From Nocardia beijingensis NBRC 16342 (GTDB lineage: Bacteria; Actinomycetota; Actinomycetes; Mycobacteriales; Mycobacteriaceae), in assembly GCF_001612785.1 (NCBI RefSeq), contig NZ_BDBC01000015.1, positions 124,001 through 188,000 on the forward strand: a DNA stretch of 64,000 bases, read 5' to 3'. Positions 9,627-20,058 of the stretch are shown here, piece by piece. The notes beneath the pieces were generated by a model that was not told the origin of the DNA, ran no database searches, and saw nothing but the letters and a program-made list of their open reading frames with translations. How positions within the stretch are numbered: the stretch's first letter is position 1; every line of letters starts with the position of its first letter. Made by a program: the position numbers and the translations under genes.

Positions 9627-10604
9627 ATGACCGGCTTCCTGCTACGACGCGCGCTCAACTATGTCGTGCTGTTGCTGCTGGCTTCGTTCCTGACGTTCAG
9701 TCTGGCGTCCCTGACGTTCCGGCCGCTGGACAGTCTCGAACAACGCAATCCGCGCCCGCCGCAGGCAGTGATCGACGCCAAGGCCGAGGAGCTGCACCTC
9801 AACGACCCGATCCCGGAGCGGTACGTCACCTGGCTCAAAGGCATTCCGCACGGCGATTTCGGCACCACGCTGGCCGGTCAGCCGGTCAGCGAGGAACTGC
9901 CGCGGCGGGTCGCGGTGAGTCTGCGGCTGCTGATCGTCGGCTCGCTGGTCGGCACGGTGCTCGGGGTTCTGATCGGCGCGGCGGGGGCGATCCGGCAATA
10001 CAAGTTCAGCGACTACTTCACCACGGTGGTGTCACTGCTGATCTTGAGCACGCCGGTGTTCCTGCTCGCGACGCTGCTGAAATACGGTGCGCTGGAGATC
10101 AATTCGCTGACCGGATCGCAGATCTTCCTCTACACCGGCGAGACGTCGGCGACCAGCATCGAAGGGTTCGGGCCGCAACTGCTCGACCGCGTCCAGCACC
10201 TGATCCTGCCCACCACCGCGCTGGCGCTCGGCGCGATGGCGAGCTACAGCCGCTACCAGCGCAACGCGATGCTCGACGTGCTGCAGAGCGATTTCATCCG
10301 CACCGCCCGCGCCAAAGGTCTCACCCGCGGCAAGGCGCTGTACAAGCACGGCCTGCGCACGGCGCTGATCCCGATGGCCACGCTGTTCGCCTACAGTCTC
10401 GGCGCCCTGATCACCGGCGCGACGTTCACCGAGAAGATCTTCGGCTGGCACGGTGTCGGCGAGTGGCTGGTCGACTCGATCAACGCCCAGGACCTGTACG
10501 TCGTGGTGACCGTCACCGCGTTCGCCGGCCTGGTGGTACTGGTGTCGGGTCTGCTGTCCGACATCGTGTACGCGATTCTCGATCCAAGGGTGCGTGTGGG
10601 ATGA
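9627..10604 (+). CDS. Oligopeptide-type ABC transporter permease (DppB/OppB-like)
   Basis: The first inner-membrane permease of a peptide importer, 325 aa, with about six transmembrane helices beginning at residues 9-28. The EAA-loop region sits near LQSDFIRTARAKGLTRGKAL, the sequence that contacts the ATPase. The gene opens a compact operon: its TGA overlaps the next ATG by four bases. The ABC system lies between genes that are adjacent in mycobacteria, so it looks like an insertion into the backbone. Confidence 0.93.
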   Translation: MTGFLLRRALNYVVLLLLASFLTFSLASLTFRPLDSLEQRNPRPPQAVIDAKAEELHLNDPIPERYVTWLKGIPHGDFGTTLAGQPVSEELPRRVAVSLRLLIVGSLVGTVLGVLIGAAGAIRQYKFSDYFTTVVSLLILSTPVFLLATLLKYGALEINSLTGSQIFLYTGETSATSIEGFGPQLLDRVQHLILPTTALALGAMASYSRYQRNAMLDVLQSDFIRTARAKGLTRGKALYKHGLRTALIPMATLFAYSLGALITGATFTEKIFGWHGVGEWLVDSINAQDLYVVVTVTAFAGLVVLVSGLLSDIVYAILDPRVRVG

Positions 10605-11521
10605 CCGAAACCGAGATCATCGTCCAGGGCGCGCCCGAGGTCACCGCGACCGGGCGGCGCAGGCTGGTCCTGCGGCGCTTCCTGCGCAACAAGCCTGCCG
10701 TCGCGGGCGGCCTGGTCCTCATCGCGCTGTTCGTCGTGAGCTTCGCGCTGCCGCCCTTTCTGCCCTACGACTACCAGCAGTTGGACTACACCGCCCTGCT
10801 GAAGCCGCCGAGCCCGGACCATCCGTTCGGCACCACCCAGATCGGTCAGGACGTTTTGGCGCAGACCCTGCGCGGATTGCAGAAGTCCCTGGTCATCGGC
10901 CTGTGCGTCGCGCTGTTGTCCACCACGATCGCCGCCACCGCCGGTTCGCTGGCCGGATTGCTCGGCGGCTGGACCGACCGCGCGATCATGTGGCTGGTCG
11001 ATCTGCTGCTGGTGGTCCCGAGCTTCATCATCATCGCGCTGTTCGCGCCGCGCACCAAGGGCAGCGGATCCATCCTGCTGCTGATCCTCCTGCTGTCCGG
11101 CTTCGGCTGGATGATCTCGGCGCGGATCGTGCGCGGCCTGACGCTCAGCCTGCGTGACCGCGAATTCGTCCGGGCCGCCCGGTACATGGGCGCGCCGACC
11201 CGCACGGTGATCCTCAGCCACGTCATCCCGAACATCGCCTCGATCCTGATCATCGACACCACGCTCACCGTCGGCGCGGCGATCATGGCCGAGACGGGCC
11301 TGAGCTTCCTCGGTTTCGGTGTGCAGCCGCCGGATGTGTCGCTGGGCTCGCTGATCGCCGCCGGAACGAAATCAGCGTTGACTTATCCCTGGCTGTTCCT
11401 GTTCGCGGGTGGTCTGCTGATCATCACCGTGCTGTGCGCCAACCTCGTGGGCGACGGACTGCGCGACGCGTTCGATCCCGGCGCGAAGCGGGCTCGGTCG
11501 AAGAAGAAGGCGAAGGCATGA
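10601..11521 (+). CDS. Oligopeptide-type ABC transporter permease (DppC/OppC-like)
   Basis: The second permease, 306 aa. It carries the short cytoplasmic N-terminal segment typical of DppC ([20 protein letters not shown]), then the periplasmic [15 protein letters not shown] motif, and six predicted helices with the EAA loop [20 protein letters not shown]. It pairs with the upstream permease to form the channel. ATG 10601 overlaps the previous stop (ATGA), and its own stop overlaps the ATPase start in the same way, indicating translational coupling. Confidence 0.93.
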   Translation: MTETEIIVQGAPEVTATGRRRLVLRRFLRNKPAVAGGLVLIALFVVSFALPPFLPYDYQQLDYTALLKPPSPDHPFGTTQIGQDVLAQTLRGLQKSLVIGLCVALLSTTIAATAGSLAGLLGGWTDRAIMWLVDLLLVVPSFIIIALFAPRTKGSGSILLLILLLSGFGWMISARIVRGLTLSLRDREFVRAARYMGAPTRTVILSHVIPNIASILIIDTTLTVGAAIMAETGLSFLGFGVQPPDVSLGSLIAAGTKSALTYPWLFLFAGGLLIITVLCANLVGDGLRDAFDPGAKRARSKKKAKA

Positions 11522-13395
11522 CGAGCGCGGGAGCTACCGAGAAGACGGTCGAGACCACCTCGACCGCGCCCCTGCTGGAGATCACCGACCTGCGGGTGTC
11601 GTTCCCCAGCGAGGAAGGCCGGATCGACGCGGTGCGCGGCGTCGACTACACGGTGTCCGACGGCGAAGTGCTGGCCATCGTGGGTGAATCCGGATCGGGA
11701 AAGTCGGTGTCCTCGCTGGCCGTGATGGGGTTGCTGCCGGAGCAGGCGAGAATCACCGGTTCCATCCGGTTCCGCGGCCGCGAACTGCTCGGGCTTGGTG
11801 ATCGCGAACTGTCCAAGCTGCGCGGCAGTTCCATCAGCATGGTGTTCCAGGATCCGCTCTCGGCGCTCACGCCGGTCTACCGGGTGGGCGATCAGATCGC
11901 CGAAGCCCTGCTCGCACACGGCAAGGCGAGCAGAGGCGATGCCGCGAAGCGCGCGGTGGAACTGCTCGACCTTGTCGGTATCCCGGACCCGGAGGTGCGA
12001 GCCAAAGCGTTTCCGCACGAGTTCTCCGGCGGCCAGCGCCAGCGCGTGGTCATCGCGATGGCGATCGCGAACGACCCGGGGCTGATCATCTGCGACGAAC
12101 CGACCACCGCGCTGGACGTGACGGTGCAGAAGCAGATCCTCAACCTGCTGCGCAAGGCGCGCGACATCACCGGCGCGGGCGTCATCATGATCACCCACGA
12201 CATGGGTATCGCCGCGACGCTGGCCGATCGCGTCGCCGTCATGTACGCGGGCCGGATCGTCGAAACCGCCCCTGCCGCCGAGCTGTTCGACGCGCCGCGG
12301 ATGCCGTACACCGTCGGTCTGCTCGGCTCGATCCCGCGCATGGACGGTCCGCCGCGACGACCGCTGATCCCGATCGTCGGCGCGCCGCCCGCCATGCACG
12401 CGCTGCCGCCGGGCTGCTCGTTCGCACCGCGCTGCCCGGTCTCGATCGACGAATGCCGGGCGGCCGAACCGCCATTGGAAGGAGTCGAACCGGGACATAC
12501 CGCCGCCTGCATCCGCACCGCCGAGGTCGGCACCGACGAGCTGTTCGAGGCCTATCGCCGCGAGATCGCCGAGCCGGAGGCCGAGGCGCGGGTGGAGACG
12601 GATGTGGTGTTGCGGGTCTCGGACCTGGTGAAGGTCTTCCCGATCACCTCGGGTGTGGTGCTGCGCCGCCGCAAAGGCGAGATCAGGGCGGTCGACGGCA
12701 TCAGCTTCGAGGTCCGGCGCGGGCGCACCTTGGCGCTCGTCGGCGAATCCGGCTCCGGCAAATCGACCACGCTCACCCAGATCCTCGATCTGGTTGCGCC
12801 GCAATCGGGTTCGATCGAGATCATGGGCAGCGACGTCGCGACCCTGAGCAAAGCGCGCAAGCGGGAGATCCGCCGGAAGATGCAGATCGTCTTCCAGGAC
12901 CCCACCGCGTCCCTCGATCCCCGCCTGCCGATCTTCGACGCCATCGCCGAACCGTTGCGCATCGACGGGCGGCCGCGCGCCGAGATCGCCCGCCGGGTTC
13001 CGGAACTGCTCGAACAGGTCGGTCTGCGCCCTGAGCACGCCGACCGTTACCCCGCCGACTTCTCCGGCGGCCAGAAACAGCGCATCAGCATCGCCCGCGC
13101 GCTCGCGCTGGACCCGGAACTGCTGGTGCTGGACGAGCCGGTCTCCTCGCTGGACGTCTCGATCCAGGCCGGCGTCCTGAACCTGCTGCGCGACCTGCAA
13201 ACCGAGCGCGGCCTCTCGTATCTGTTCGTCTCGCACGACCTGTCCGTGGTGCGGAACCTGGCCCACGACATCGCGGTCATGTATCGCGGCAAGATCGTGG
13301 AATACGGCTCGGCGGAGCAGATATTCGCCGATCCGCGACACGAGTACACCAGGGCGCTGATCGACGCGGTCCCGGTGCCGGCAGTCAGCCGATAG
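11518..13395 (+). CDS. Fused double ABC ATPase (DppD-DppF/OppD-OppF type)
   Basis: A single polypeptide of 625 aa with two complete nucleotide-binding domains. The Walker A motif GESGSGKS occurs twice (about residues 58 and 413). Signature FSGGQRQR and Walker B LIICDEPT belong to domain 1; FSGGQKQR and [14 protein letters not shown] belong to domain 2. Between them is the oligopeptide-transporter C-terminal motif [16 protein letters not shown], including the cysteine cluster seen in OppD. Both sites look intact. The fused form is also known from mycobacterial OppD. It starts in an ATGA overlap and is followed by the binding-protein genes after 13 bases. Confidence 0.95.
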   Translation: MTSAGATEKTVETTSTAPLLEITDLRVSFPSEEGRIDAVRGVDYTVSDGEVLAIVGESGSGKSVSSLAVMGLLPEQARITGSIRFRGRELLGLGDRELSKLRGSSISMVFQDPLSALTPVYRVGDQIAEALLAHGKASRGDAAKRAVELLDLVGIPDPEVRAKAFPHEFSGGQRQRVVIAMAIANDPGLIICDEPTTALDVTVQKQILNLLRKARDITGAGVIMITHDMGIAATLADRVAVMYAGRIVETAPAAELFDAPRMPYTVGLLGSIPRMDGPPRRPLIPIVGAPPAMHALPPGCSFAPRCPVSIDECRAAEPPLEGVEPGHTAACIRTAEVGTDELFEAYRREIAEPEAEARVETDVVLRVSDLVKVFPITSGVVLRRRKGEIRAVDGISFEVRRGRTLALVGESGSGKSTTLTQILDLVAPQSGSIEIMGSDVATLSKARKREIRRKMQIVFQDPTASLDPRLPIFDAIAEPLRIDGRPRAEIARRVPELLEQVGLRPEHADRYPADFSGGQKQRISIARALALDPELLVLDEPVSSLDVSIQAGVLNLLRDLQTERGLSYLFVSHDLSVVRNLAHDIAVMYRGKIVEYGSAEQIFADPRHEYTRALIDAVPVPAVSR

Positions 13396-13408
13396 GCAGG
13401 AGGGCGCG

Positions 13409-15094
13409 ATGCGGATCCGTTTCGACCGAACGCGGTGGACCGCGGGGTTGGTGGCGCTGGCGCTGATCGCGGCCGGCTGTGCGAGCAGCGCCGACGATTC
13501 GGCCGCCGGACTGTCCGACGCGCTCGGCACCACCAGCGACATCAATCCCAAGAACCGTGACGAGGTGCGCGACGGCGGCAACCTGCGCCTGGCGGTCACC
13601 AGCTTCCCGTCGAACTGGAACACCCTGTCCGCCGACGGGAACGACGGCGAGATCAGCGATATCGAGCGTCCGCTCATGCCACGCGCGTTCGACGTCGACG
13701 CGGCGGGCAATCTCACCGTCAACCACGACTTCTTCACCGATGTGGCGCTGACCGGCACCAACCCGCAGCAGGTCACCTACACCATCAATCCCGAGGCGGT
13801 CTGGTCCGACGGCAGCCCCATCACCTGGGAAGACATCGCCTCGCAAGCACACGCGCTCAGCGGTCGTGACAAACGCTTCCTGATCGCGATCACCTACGGT
13901 TTCGAGTTCGTCGAAAAGGTGGAACGCGGTGTGGACGACCGGCAGGCCGTACTCACCTTCAACCATCCCTTCGGCGAATGGCGCGGCCAACTCGCCGGTG
14001 ATTCCGCGCTTTTCCCGAAATCCGTCACCGCCGACCCGGAGTCGTTCAACAAAAGTCTGGTGGACCGGCTCGGCCCCAGCGCCGGGCCTTTCGTGGTCCA
14101 GTCGACCGACCGCACTCAGGGCCGGATCGTGCTGAGCCGCAACCCGAAATGGTGGGGCGATACGCCGAAACTGGACACCATCACCATCACCGTGCTGGAT
14201 CAGGCGGCGTGGGCGAGCGCCCTGCGGAACAACGAACTCGACCTCATCCGCTTGTCCTCGATCGACGAGGTCAAGGCGGTGCGCAATACCGGCGGACTGG
14301 TGATTCGCCGTGCGCCGGGCAACCGCTGGCGGCACATCACCTTCAACGGCGCGCCGGGGTCGATTCTCGCGGACCCGAAACTGCGCGTCGCGATCGCGAA
14401 GGCCATCGATCGGCAGGGCATCGCCACCGCGACGCAGAACGGTCTGGTCGAGAGCCCGAAACCGTTGAACAATCACATCTTCCTCCAGGGCCAGGACGGC
14501 TACCAGGACAATTCCGCGCCCGTGGCCTACGACCCCGACCAGGCGGCACGGGAACTCGACGCGCTCGGCTGGAAGCTGAACGGCGACGTCCGGGAGAAGG
14601 ACGGCCGGAAGCTGGAGATCCGCGATGTGATGTACAACGACCCGCTGTGGATCCAGATCGCGCAGATCATCCAGCAGAACCTGGCCCGGATCGGCGCGCG
14701 GCTGATCATCGACACCAAACCAGGCGCGGGGTATTTCACCAACGTCATCATTCCCGGCGATTTCGACGCCGCGCAGTTCGTCTTCACCGGAGACGCGTTC
14801 TATCTGAGCGATATCCGGCAGATCTACTACTACGACCCGAACGACCTGCAGGGCAACTACGGCCGCATCGGCTCGCCCGAGCTCAACGCCTTGATCGAGC
14901 GCACGCTGACCGAACTCGATCCGAAGAAGATGATCGAACTGGCCAACGAGGTCGACCGCAAAGTGTTCGAGGAAGGACATTCGCTGCCGCTGACCCAGTC
15001 CGACGGCAGTTTCGGCGCCCGCGCCGACCTCGCCAATATCGGCTCCCCCGGCCTGGCGTCCTACGACTACACCAAGATCGGATTCGTGAAATGA
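13409..15094 (+). CDS. Peptide-type ABC substrate-binding lipoprotein, copy 1
   Basis: A solute-binding protein of family 5 (DppA/OppA class), 561 aa. A lipoprotein signal ends in the lipobox ALIAAGC at about residues 22-28, so it would be anchored on the outer face of the membrane. The mature N-terminus has DINPKNRDEVRDGGNLRLAV; downstream are VWSDGSPITWEDI and a WKLNGDVREKDGRKLEIRDV segment shared almost word for word by the two next genes. The stop overlaps the start of copy 2 (ATGA). Ligand unknown; peptide, nickel or opine are possible for the family. Confidence 0.93.
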   Translation: MRIRFDRTRWTAGLVALALIAAGCASSADDSAAGLSDALGTTSDINPKNRDEVRDGGNLRLAVTSFPSNWNTLSADGNDGEISDIERPLMPRAFDVDAAGNLTVNHDFFTDVALTGTNPQQVTYTINPEAVWSDGSPITWEDIASQAHALSGRDKRFLIAITYGFEFVEKVERGVDDRQAVLTFNHPFGEWRGQLAGDSALFPKSVTADPESFNKSLVDRLGPSAGPFVVQSTDRTQGRIVLSRNPKWWGDTPKLDTITITVLDQAAWASALRNNELDLIRLSSIDEVKAVRNTGGLVIRRAPGNRWRHITFNGAPGSILADPKLRVAIAKAIDRQGIATATQNGLVESPKPLNNHIFLQGQDGYQDNSAPVAYDPDQAARELDALGWKLNGDVREKDGRKLEIRDVMYNDPLWIQIAQIIQQNLARIGARLIIDTKPGAGYFTNVIIPGDFDAAQFVFTGDAFYLSDIRQIYYYDPNDLQGNYGRIGSPELNALIERTLTELDPKKMIELANEVDRKVFEEGHSLPLTQSDGSFGARADLANIGSPGLASYDYTKIGFVK

Positions 15095-16791
15095 GACCAG
15101 CACAGCCAACTCGGAACCGCCGCAGGCAGGTACGCACGGTGATCACCCGGGCGCTCACCGTTGGCACGGCGCTCGCGCTGCTGGTCGGCTGCGGCTCCGG
15201 CGGCAGCGAAGTGAAGTCCGGCTCCAACGCGATCGGCTCGACCAACGACATCAATCCCCGCGAGCCGAGCGAACTGCGCGACGGCGGCAACCTGCGTCTG
15301 GCCATTACCGGTTTCCCCGCGACGTTCAATTCGCACCATGTCGATTCCGACGGCGACCTCGCCGAAGTGGTGGACTGGACCATGCCGAGCCCGATCACGG
15401 CCGACGCCGCGGGCGAGTTATCGGTCGATCACAATTTCTTCACCGACATCGCGTTGACCGAAACGAACCCGCAGCGAGTCGTCTACACCATCAACCCCAA
15501 GGCGGTCTGGACCGACGGCAGCCCGATCACCTGGGAAGACCTGCGGTCCCAAGCAGAGGCGCTGAGCGGCCGCGATACGGCATACCGGGTCGCCGCGACC
15601 CAGGGCTACAGCCGGGTGGCCAAGGTCGAACGCGGCGCCGACGACCGGCAGGCGATCGTCACCTTCGCGCAGCACTACGCGGAGTGGCGCGGCCTGTTCT
15701 CGCAGCTGTATCCCAAGGAGTCGACCGAGACACCGCAGGCGTTCAACGAGCGCGATCGCAACGGGCTCGCCAAGTCGGCGGGACCGTTCGTGATCACCTC
15801 CGTCGACCGGGCGCAGCAACGAATCGTGCTCAGCCGTAACCCCAAATGGTGGGGCGAGACGCCGAAGCTGGACACCGTGACCTACAGCGTGCTCGACTGG
15901 TCCGCCCGGCTCAACGCCTTGCAGAACAACGAACTCGACGCCATCGATGTCACGGGCATCGAGGAGGTCAAGTCCGCGACCAACTCACCGGGCATCATCG
16001 TTCGCCGCGCCGCGCGCCCGTACAACTCGCACATCACGTTCAACGGCGCACCGGGATCGATCCTCGCGGACCCGAAGTTGCGCGTCGCGATCGCGAAGGG
16101 CATCGACCGGCAAGGCATCGTCACCGCGCTGCAGAACGGGATCGTGGAGAACCCCAGGCCGCTGAACAACCACATCTACCTCGACGGTCAGAAGGGCTAT
16201 CAGGACAACGCGGCGATCATCGCCTACAACCCGGACGAGGCCGCCCGCATGCTGGACGAACTGGGCTGGAAGCTCAACGGCGACGTCCGGGAGAAGGACG
16301 GACGCCAGCTGGTCATCCGGGATGTGATGTTCCAGCAGGACACCTGGGTGCAGATGGCTCAGATCATGCAGCAGAATCTCGCGCGGATCGGGGTGAAACT
16401 GGTGATCCAGACCTACCCGGGCAACGGCCTGTTCACCGATGTCATCGATCCCGGCAACTTCGACATCGCTCAATTCAGCTGGTCACGAAGCATTTTCCCG
16501 CTCGGCGCGTTGCCCCAGATCTACGCGTACGACCCGGCGAACACGCTCAGCAACAAGGGACGGATCGGGTCACCCGAACTGAACGAGCTGATCGAGCAGG
16601 TCATCTCCGAACTCGACCCCGAGCGAGCGATCGAGCTGGCGAACAAGGCCGACCGGATGATCTTCGAGCTCGGCCACTCGGTGCCGGTCGCGCAATCGCC
16701 CGGCAACGTGGCCGTCCGTGCCGGGCTGGCCAACTACGGCGCCTTCGGGCTGGCTTCCACGGACTACGTCCGAGTGGGTTTCGAGAAGTAG
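15091..16791 (+). CDS. Peptide-type ABC substrate-binding lipoprotein, copy 2
   Basis: The second paralogue, 566 aa. The lipobox ALLVGC follows a hydrophobic h-region at about residues 18-34. It shares DINPREPSELRDGGNLRLAI, VWTDGSPITWEDL and GWKLNGDVREKDGRQLVIRD with its neighbours. The ATG at 15091 overlaps the previous stop; an upstream open frame inside copy 1 is a shadow. The most variable parts among the three copies are around residues 60-80 and 460-490, which could tune ligand choice. Confidence 0.92.
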   Translation: MRPAQPTRNRRRQVRTVITRALTVGTALALLVGCGSGGSEVKSGSNAIGSTNDINPREPSELRDGGNLRLAITGFPATFNSHHVDSDGDLAEVVDWTMPSPITADAAGELSVDHNFFTDIALTETNPQRVVYTINPKAVWTDGSPITWEDLRSQAEALSGRDTAYRVAATQGYSRVAKVERGADDRQAIVTFAQHYAEWRGLFSQLYPKESTETPQAFNERDRNGLAKSAGPFVITSVDRAQQRIVLSRNPKWWGETPKLDTVTYSVLDWSARLNALQNNELDAIDVTGIEEVKSATNSPGIIVRRAARPYNSHITFNGAPGSILADPKLRVAIAKGIDRQGIVTALQNGIVENPRPLNNHIYLDGQKGYQDNAAIIAYNPDEAARMLDELGWKLNGDVREKDGRQLVIRDVMFQQDTWVQMAQIMQQNLARIGVKLVIQTYPGNGLFTDVIDPGNFDIAQFSWSRSIFPLGALPQIYAYDPANTLSNKGRIGSPELNELIEQVISELDPERAIELANKADRMIFELGHSVPVAQSPGNVAVRAGLANYGAFGLASTDYVRVGFEK

Positions 16792-16830
16792 GGCCGTGTC
16801 CATAAGACGCAACGAGGAGAAAGGATCACC

Positions 16831-18501
16831 ATGCGGATCACCTCTGCGTGTGCCCGGCTGGCGTTGTCGCTGGTCGTCGTAGGGCTGACGCTCACTGGCT
16901 GCGGCGGCGACAACGGCGTCACCGCGGGCACCAGCACGGTCGGCGCCACCAACGACATCAATCCGAGGGACCCGAGCGAACTGCGCGACGGCGGCAACCT
17001 GCGGCTGGCACTCACCAACTTCCCGGAGAACTTCAATTATTTGCATGTGGACGGCGGAACGGAGACCGTCTCCTCCATCGTCGAAGCGACGATGCCGACC
17101 ACCTTCGTCAGCGATGCGGCGGGACAGCTGAGCGTCGCGCACGACTTCTTCACCGACATCAAGCTGATCGGAACCAGCCCGCAGCAGGTGGAGTACACCA
17201 TCAATCCGAAGGCCGTATGGTCCGATGGTTCGCCGATCACCTGGGAGGATCTCCGTTCGCAGGCCCATGCGCTGAGCGGTAAGGACAACGCGTTTCTCGT
17301 CTCGTCCACCAGCGGTTTCGATCGGGTCGGCAAGGTCGAGCGCGGCGCGGACGACCGGCAGGCCGTGGTGACCTTCGATCAGCCGTTCGGCGAATGGCAA
17401 GGACTGTTCAGCCCGCTGTATCCGAAGTCGGTCACCGCGACCCCCGACACCTTCACCAACGCGGCCAAGAACGAGCTGCCGCTCAGCGCGGGCCCCTTCG
17501 TGATCACCTCCATCGATCGCAGCCAGAACCGCATCGTGCTCGGGCGCAATCCGCGGTGGTGGGGTGATACGCCGAAGCTGGATTCCGTCACCTTCAGCGT
17601 GCTCGACCACTCGGCCTGGCTGCCCGCGATCCAGAACAACGAGCTCGACATCGCCTACATGTCCGGCATCGAGAACGTCAGCGCGGCGCGCAATGCCGCG
17701 AACGTGGTCATCCGGCGCGCGCCGGAAGCGACCTGGTCGCACATCACGTTCAACGGCGCCCCCGGTTCCCTGCTCGCCGATCCGCAGCTGCGGATCGCCA
17801 TCTCCAAGGCGATCGACCGGCAGGGCGTGGTCACCGCCTCGCAGCACGGCGTCGTCGACGACCCCAAGCCACTGAACAATCACGTCTTCGTGGCGGGGCA
17901 GAAGGGCTACCAGGACAACGCGGCCCCCATCGCCTACGACCCGGACGAAGCGGCCCGGATGCTGGACGCGCTCGGCTGGAAACTGAACGGCGACGTCCGC
18001 GAGAAGGACGGTCGCAAGCTCGAACTCCGCGACGTGATGTACCAGCAGGATCAGTGGGTGCAGACGGCGCAGATCGTGCAGCAGAATCTCGCGCGGATCG
18101 GGGTGAAGCTGATCATCCAGACGGTGCCGGGCACCGGCCTGTTCACCAACGTCATCGACCCGGGCAATTTCGACCTGGCCCAGTTCAGCTGGGGCGGTAG
18201 CGTGCTGCCGCTCAGCGGGTTGCGGCAGATCTACTACTACGATCCGAGCAACTGGCAGAGCAACAAGGCACGCATCGGCACGCCGCAACTCAACGCGCTG
18301 ATCGACCAGACCCTCGCCGAACTGGATCCGGAGAAGGCCATTCAGCTGGCCAACCAATGCGATCAAATGATCTTCGAAGAGGGTCACTCCATCCCGCTGC
18401 ACCAGGCGGCAGGCACCTACGCCGCCCGGACCGACCTGGCGAACTACGGTGCGTTCGGCCTCGCGTCGCGGGACTACACCAAGGTGGGTTTCCTGAAGTG
18501 A
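16831..18501 (+). CDS. Peptide-type ABC substrate-binding lipoprotein, copy 3
   Basis: The third paralogue, 556 aa, with lipobox LTLTGC at about residues 19-24. It shares DINPRDPSELRDGGNLRLAL, VWSDGSPITWEDL and GWKLNGDVREKDGRKLELRD with copies 1 and 2. It is separated from copy 2 by 39 bases containing the RBS-like ACGAGGAGAAAGG. It ends in a GTGA overlap with the following membrane-protein gene. The conservation suggests recent tandem duplication within the operon. Confidence 0.92.
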   Translation: MRITSACARLALSLVVVGLTLTGCGGDNGVTAGTSTVGATNDINPRDPSELRDGGNLRLALTNFPENFNYLHVDGGTETVSSIVEATMPTTFVSDAAGQLSVAHDFFTDIKLIGTSPQQVEYTINPKAVWSDGSPITWEDLRSQAHALSGKDNAFLVSSTSGFDRVGKVERGADDRQAVVTFDQPFGEWQGLFSPLYPKSVTATPDTFTNAAKNELPLSAGPFVITSIDRSQNRIVLGRNPRWWGDTPKLDSVTFSVLDHSAWLPAIQNNELDIAYMSGIENVSAARNAANVVIRRAPEATWSHITFNGAPGSLLADPQLRIAISKAIDRQGVVTASQHGVVDDPKPLNNHVFVAGQKGYQDNAAPIAYDPDEAARMLDALGWKLNGDVREKDGRKLELRDVMYQQDQWVQTAQIVQQNLARIGVKLIIQTVPGTGLFTNVIDPGNFDLAQFSWGGSVLPLSGLRQIYYYDPSNWQSNKARIGTPQLNALIDQTLAELDPEKAIQLANQCDQMIFEEGHSIPLHQAAGTYAARTDLANYGAFGLASRDYTKVGFLK

Positions 18502-19160
18502 GTTCCGGATCGGGCCACCCGCTGGCCTATCCGATCACGGTGACGTCCGGCGCCCTCGCGGTCTGTGCCGCCTGGGCGCCGTTCGGCACTCTGGATCAGG
18601 TGGCGGCGATCGCGGCCGTCGCGCTCGCCGTGGGCGGGTACACCGGATACCGACTCGCCGTCGCCTTCGGGGTGCTCCGCTTCTTTCGTCCGGGCGCCGC
18701 GCGGACCGTCCGGGTCACCCGCGTCCGCCAGCACCATCGCCTGGTCGGCCGGTCGTGGTTGCAAGTCGGTGGCACGGGCCGGCCGCGGTGGCTTCCGGTG
18801 TACTTCGACCCGGCGCTGGTCACCCTCACCGAAAGCGAAGCGGAGCTCACCGACCGCACGATTCACGTCGCGGGACGACGCCTCTACCCGTCGGGCCGCA
18901 TGCGCGACGTCGAACCGCCCGGCCGTTTGGTCGACAACCCCAGCCGCCCCGACCCCGACGCCCCCGCCCACGTCACGCAGGCCACTCGCCTGCGCCGCCG
19001 CCTCCTGCTCGACGCCCAATCCACGGTCGCCGCCCCCATCGCCGCCCTTCTGTGGGTGTACCTCGACGGCGGCGGCTTGCCGATCTTCGTGGCGGCCACC
19101 ACCATTGCCGCAGCGTGCGCGATCTGGTTGTCCGCCGTGCAGGGTTCCGATCCCAGCTGA
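18498..19160 (+). CDS. Membrane protein of unknown function at the end of the ABC operon
   Basis: A 220-aa protein not assigned to a family. Two hydrophobic segments lie near the N-terminus (about residues 9-24 and 31-58) and two near the C-terminus (about 165-185 and 190-212), with a roughly 100-residue hydrophilic middle rich in Arg that reads RSWLQVGGTGRPRWLPVYFD. The GTG start overlaps the stop of binding protein 3, so it is co-translated with the importer. A role in the transport system is only inferred from that coupling. Confidence 0.75.
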   Translation: MSSGSGHPLAYPITVTSGALAVCAAWAPFGTLDQVAAIAAVALAVGGYTGYRLAVAFGVLRFFRPGAARTVRVTRVRQHHRLVGRSWLQVGGTGRPRWLPVYFDPALVTLTESEAELTDRTIHVAGRRLYPSGRMRDVEPPGRLVDNPSRPDPDAPAHVTQATRLRRRLLLDAQSTVAAPIAALLWVYLDGGGLPIFVAATTIAAACAIWLSAVQGSDPS

Positions 19161-19238
19161 CCTGCGCCGGGTGTTGCTTCCCCCGAGACCGGCGATGGGC
19201 CGACATCCACGCCGCCCCACCGCCGGTCGTTCAACCGG

Positions 19239-19757
19239 CTATTCGATGCCGAATGGCGCGGCGTAGCGGACCGTGCCACCCGGTAGCGGGTGGGCGGGGT
19301 CGAGGGTCAACGCCATCAATGCCTCGTCCGGCACGTCGATGCTCAGGCCGATGCCGTGGTCGGAAGCCCGGCCGAAGCCGAAGCGCGGGTAGTACGTCGG
19401 ATGACCGAGCACGATGACGAAAAGCTCGCCCATTCGCGCCGCGGCCGCGAGCCCGGCTCGGATCGCGGCGGAACCCGCACCCGTCTTCTGGTAGTCGGGC
19501 AGCACCGCGCACGGGCCGAGACACAATGCCGGCGTGGCGTCCACGTGACAGCGAGTCAGCAGCGCGAAGCCGACCGGTGTGTCATCCGGCAGGGTGCTGA
19601 CGATCGACAGGCCGCCGATCCATGCGGGGTCGTCGCGCAACGCGTCGACCAGTTCGGCCTCTTCGGCTCGTTCGAAGGCCGCGACATTGATCTCGTGGAT
19701 CGCGGCGATATCGGCATCGGTTTCGGCGCGCACACGCCAATCGATGGTGGAACTCAA
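19239..19757 (-). CDS. GNAT family N-acetyltransferase (YhbS-like)
   Basis: An acetyl-CoA-dependent transferase of about 172 aa. The GNAT core reads LCLGPCAVLPDYQKTGAGSAAIRAGL (the acetyl-CoA pyrophosphate loop is QKTGAGSA), followed by FVIVLGHPTYYPRFGFGRASD, typical of the YhbS/COG3153 group. The acceptor substrate is unknown. The start is uncertain: TTG 19757 has GGAG upstream and fits the family N-terminus (DWRVRAETDADIAAIHEIN). The frame stays open to ATG 19934 but that extension has no family similarity. Confidence 0.82.
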   Translation of the reverse strand: MSSTIDWRVRAETDADIAAIHEINVAAFERAEEAELVDALRDDPAWIGGLSIVSTLPDDTPVGFALLTRCHVDATPALCLGPCAVLPDYQKTGAGSAAIRAGLAAAARMGELFVIVLGHPTYYPRFGFGRASDHGIGLSIDVPDEALMALTLDPAHPLPGGTVRYAAPFGIE

Positions 19758-20058
19758 CTCGGATTCTCCGTGTTCTCGATGGTCGGGCCCGGTCGCGGAC
19801 ACGGCACCACCGTCACGGGAGCCCAAGGGCTCGGCACGAACGCCGGACGAAAGGATCAGACCGGGACCCGAGACGATTGGACGGTCCGGGCGTCGTGCGT
19901 GACGGCGGTCTTCGGCGCGGTCATCCCGCCCCACCTCCTGATGGTCTCCACCTTCGAATACGAACGAGTGATGCTAGCTCGCCAAGTGGCACACGGGCCA
20001 CCGAATTGAGACCCCCGGCAGCTGTAGACGCGGACTGTTCCGAACGTCGCGGCCCCGC
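19758..20058. other. 301-bp gap between GNAT and YdcF-like genes
   Basis: No convincing gene, RNA or terminator was seen. The first part could encode an N-terminal extension of the acetyltransferase if ATG 19934 is used; the remainder is presumably its promoter and the 3' flank of the next minus-strand gene. Confidence 0.4.

Noticed and set aside
11383..13776. 797-codon minus-strand frame opposite the fused ATPase
   Set aside because: The sense frame has two full Walker/signature sets; the antisense product is Arg/Asp/Gln-rich without domains.
16570..18402. 610-codon minus-strand frame opposite binding protein 3
   Set aside because: Same antisense pattern appears opposite all three paralogues, as expected of codon bias rather than coding.
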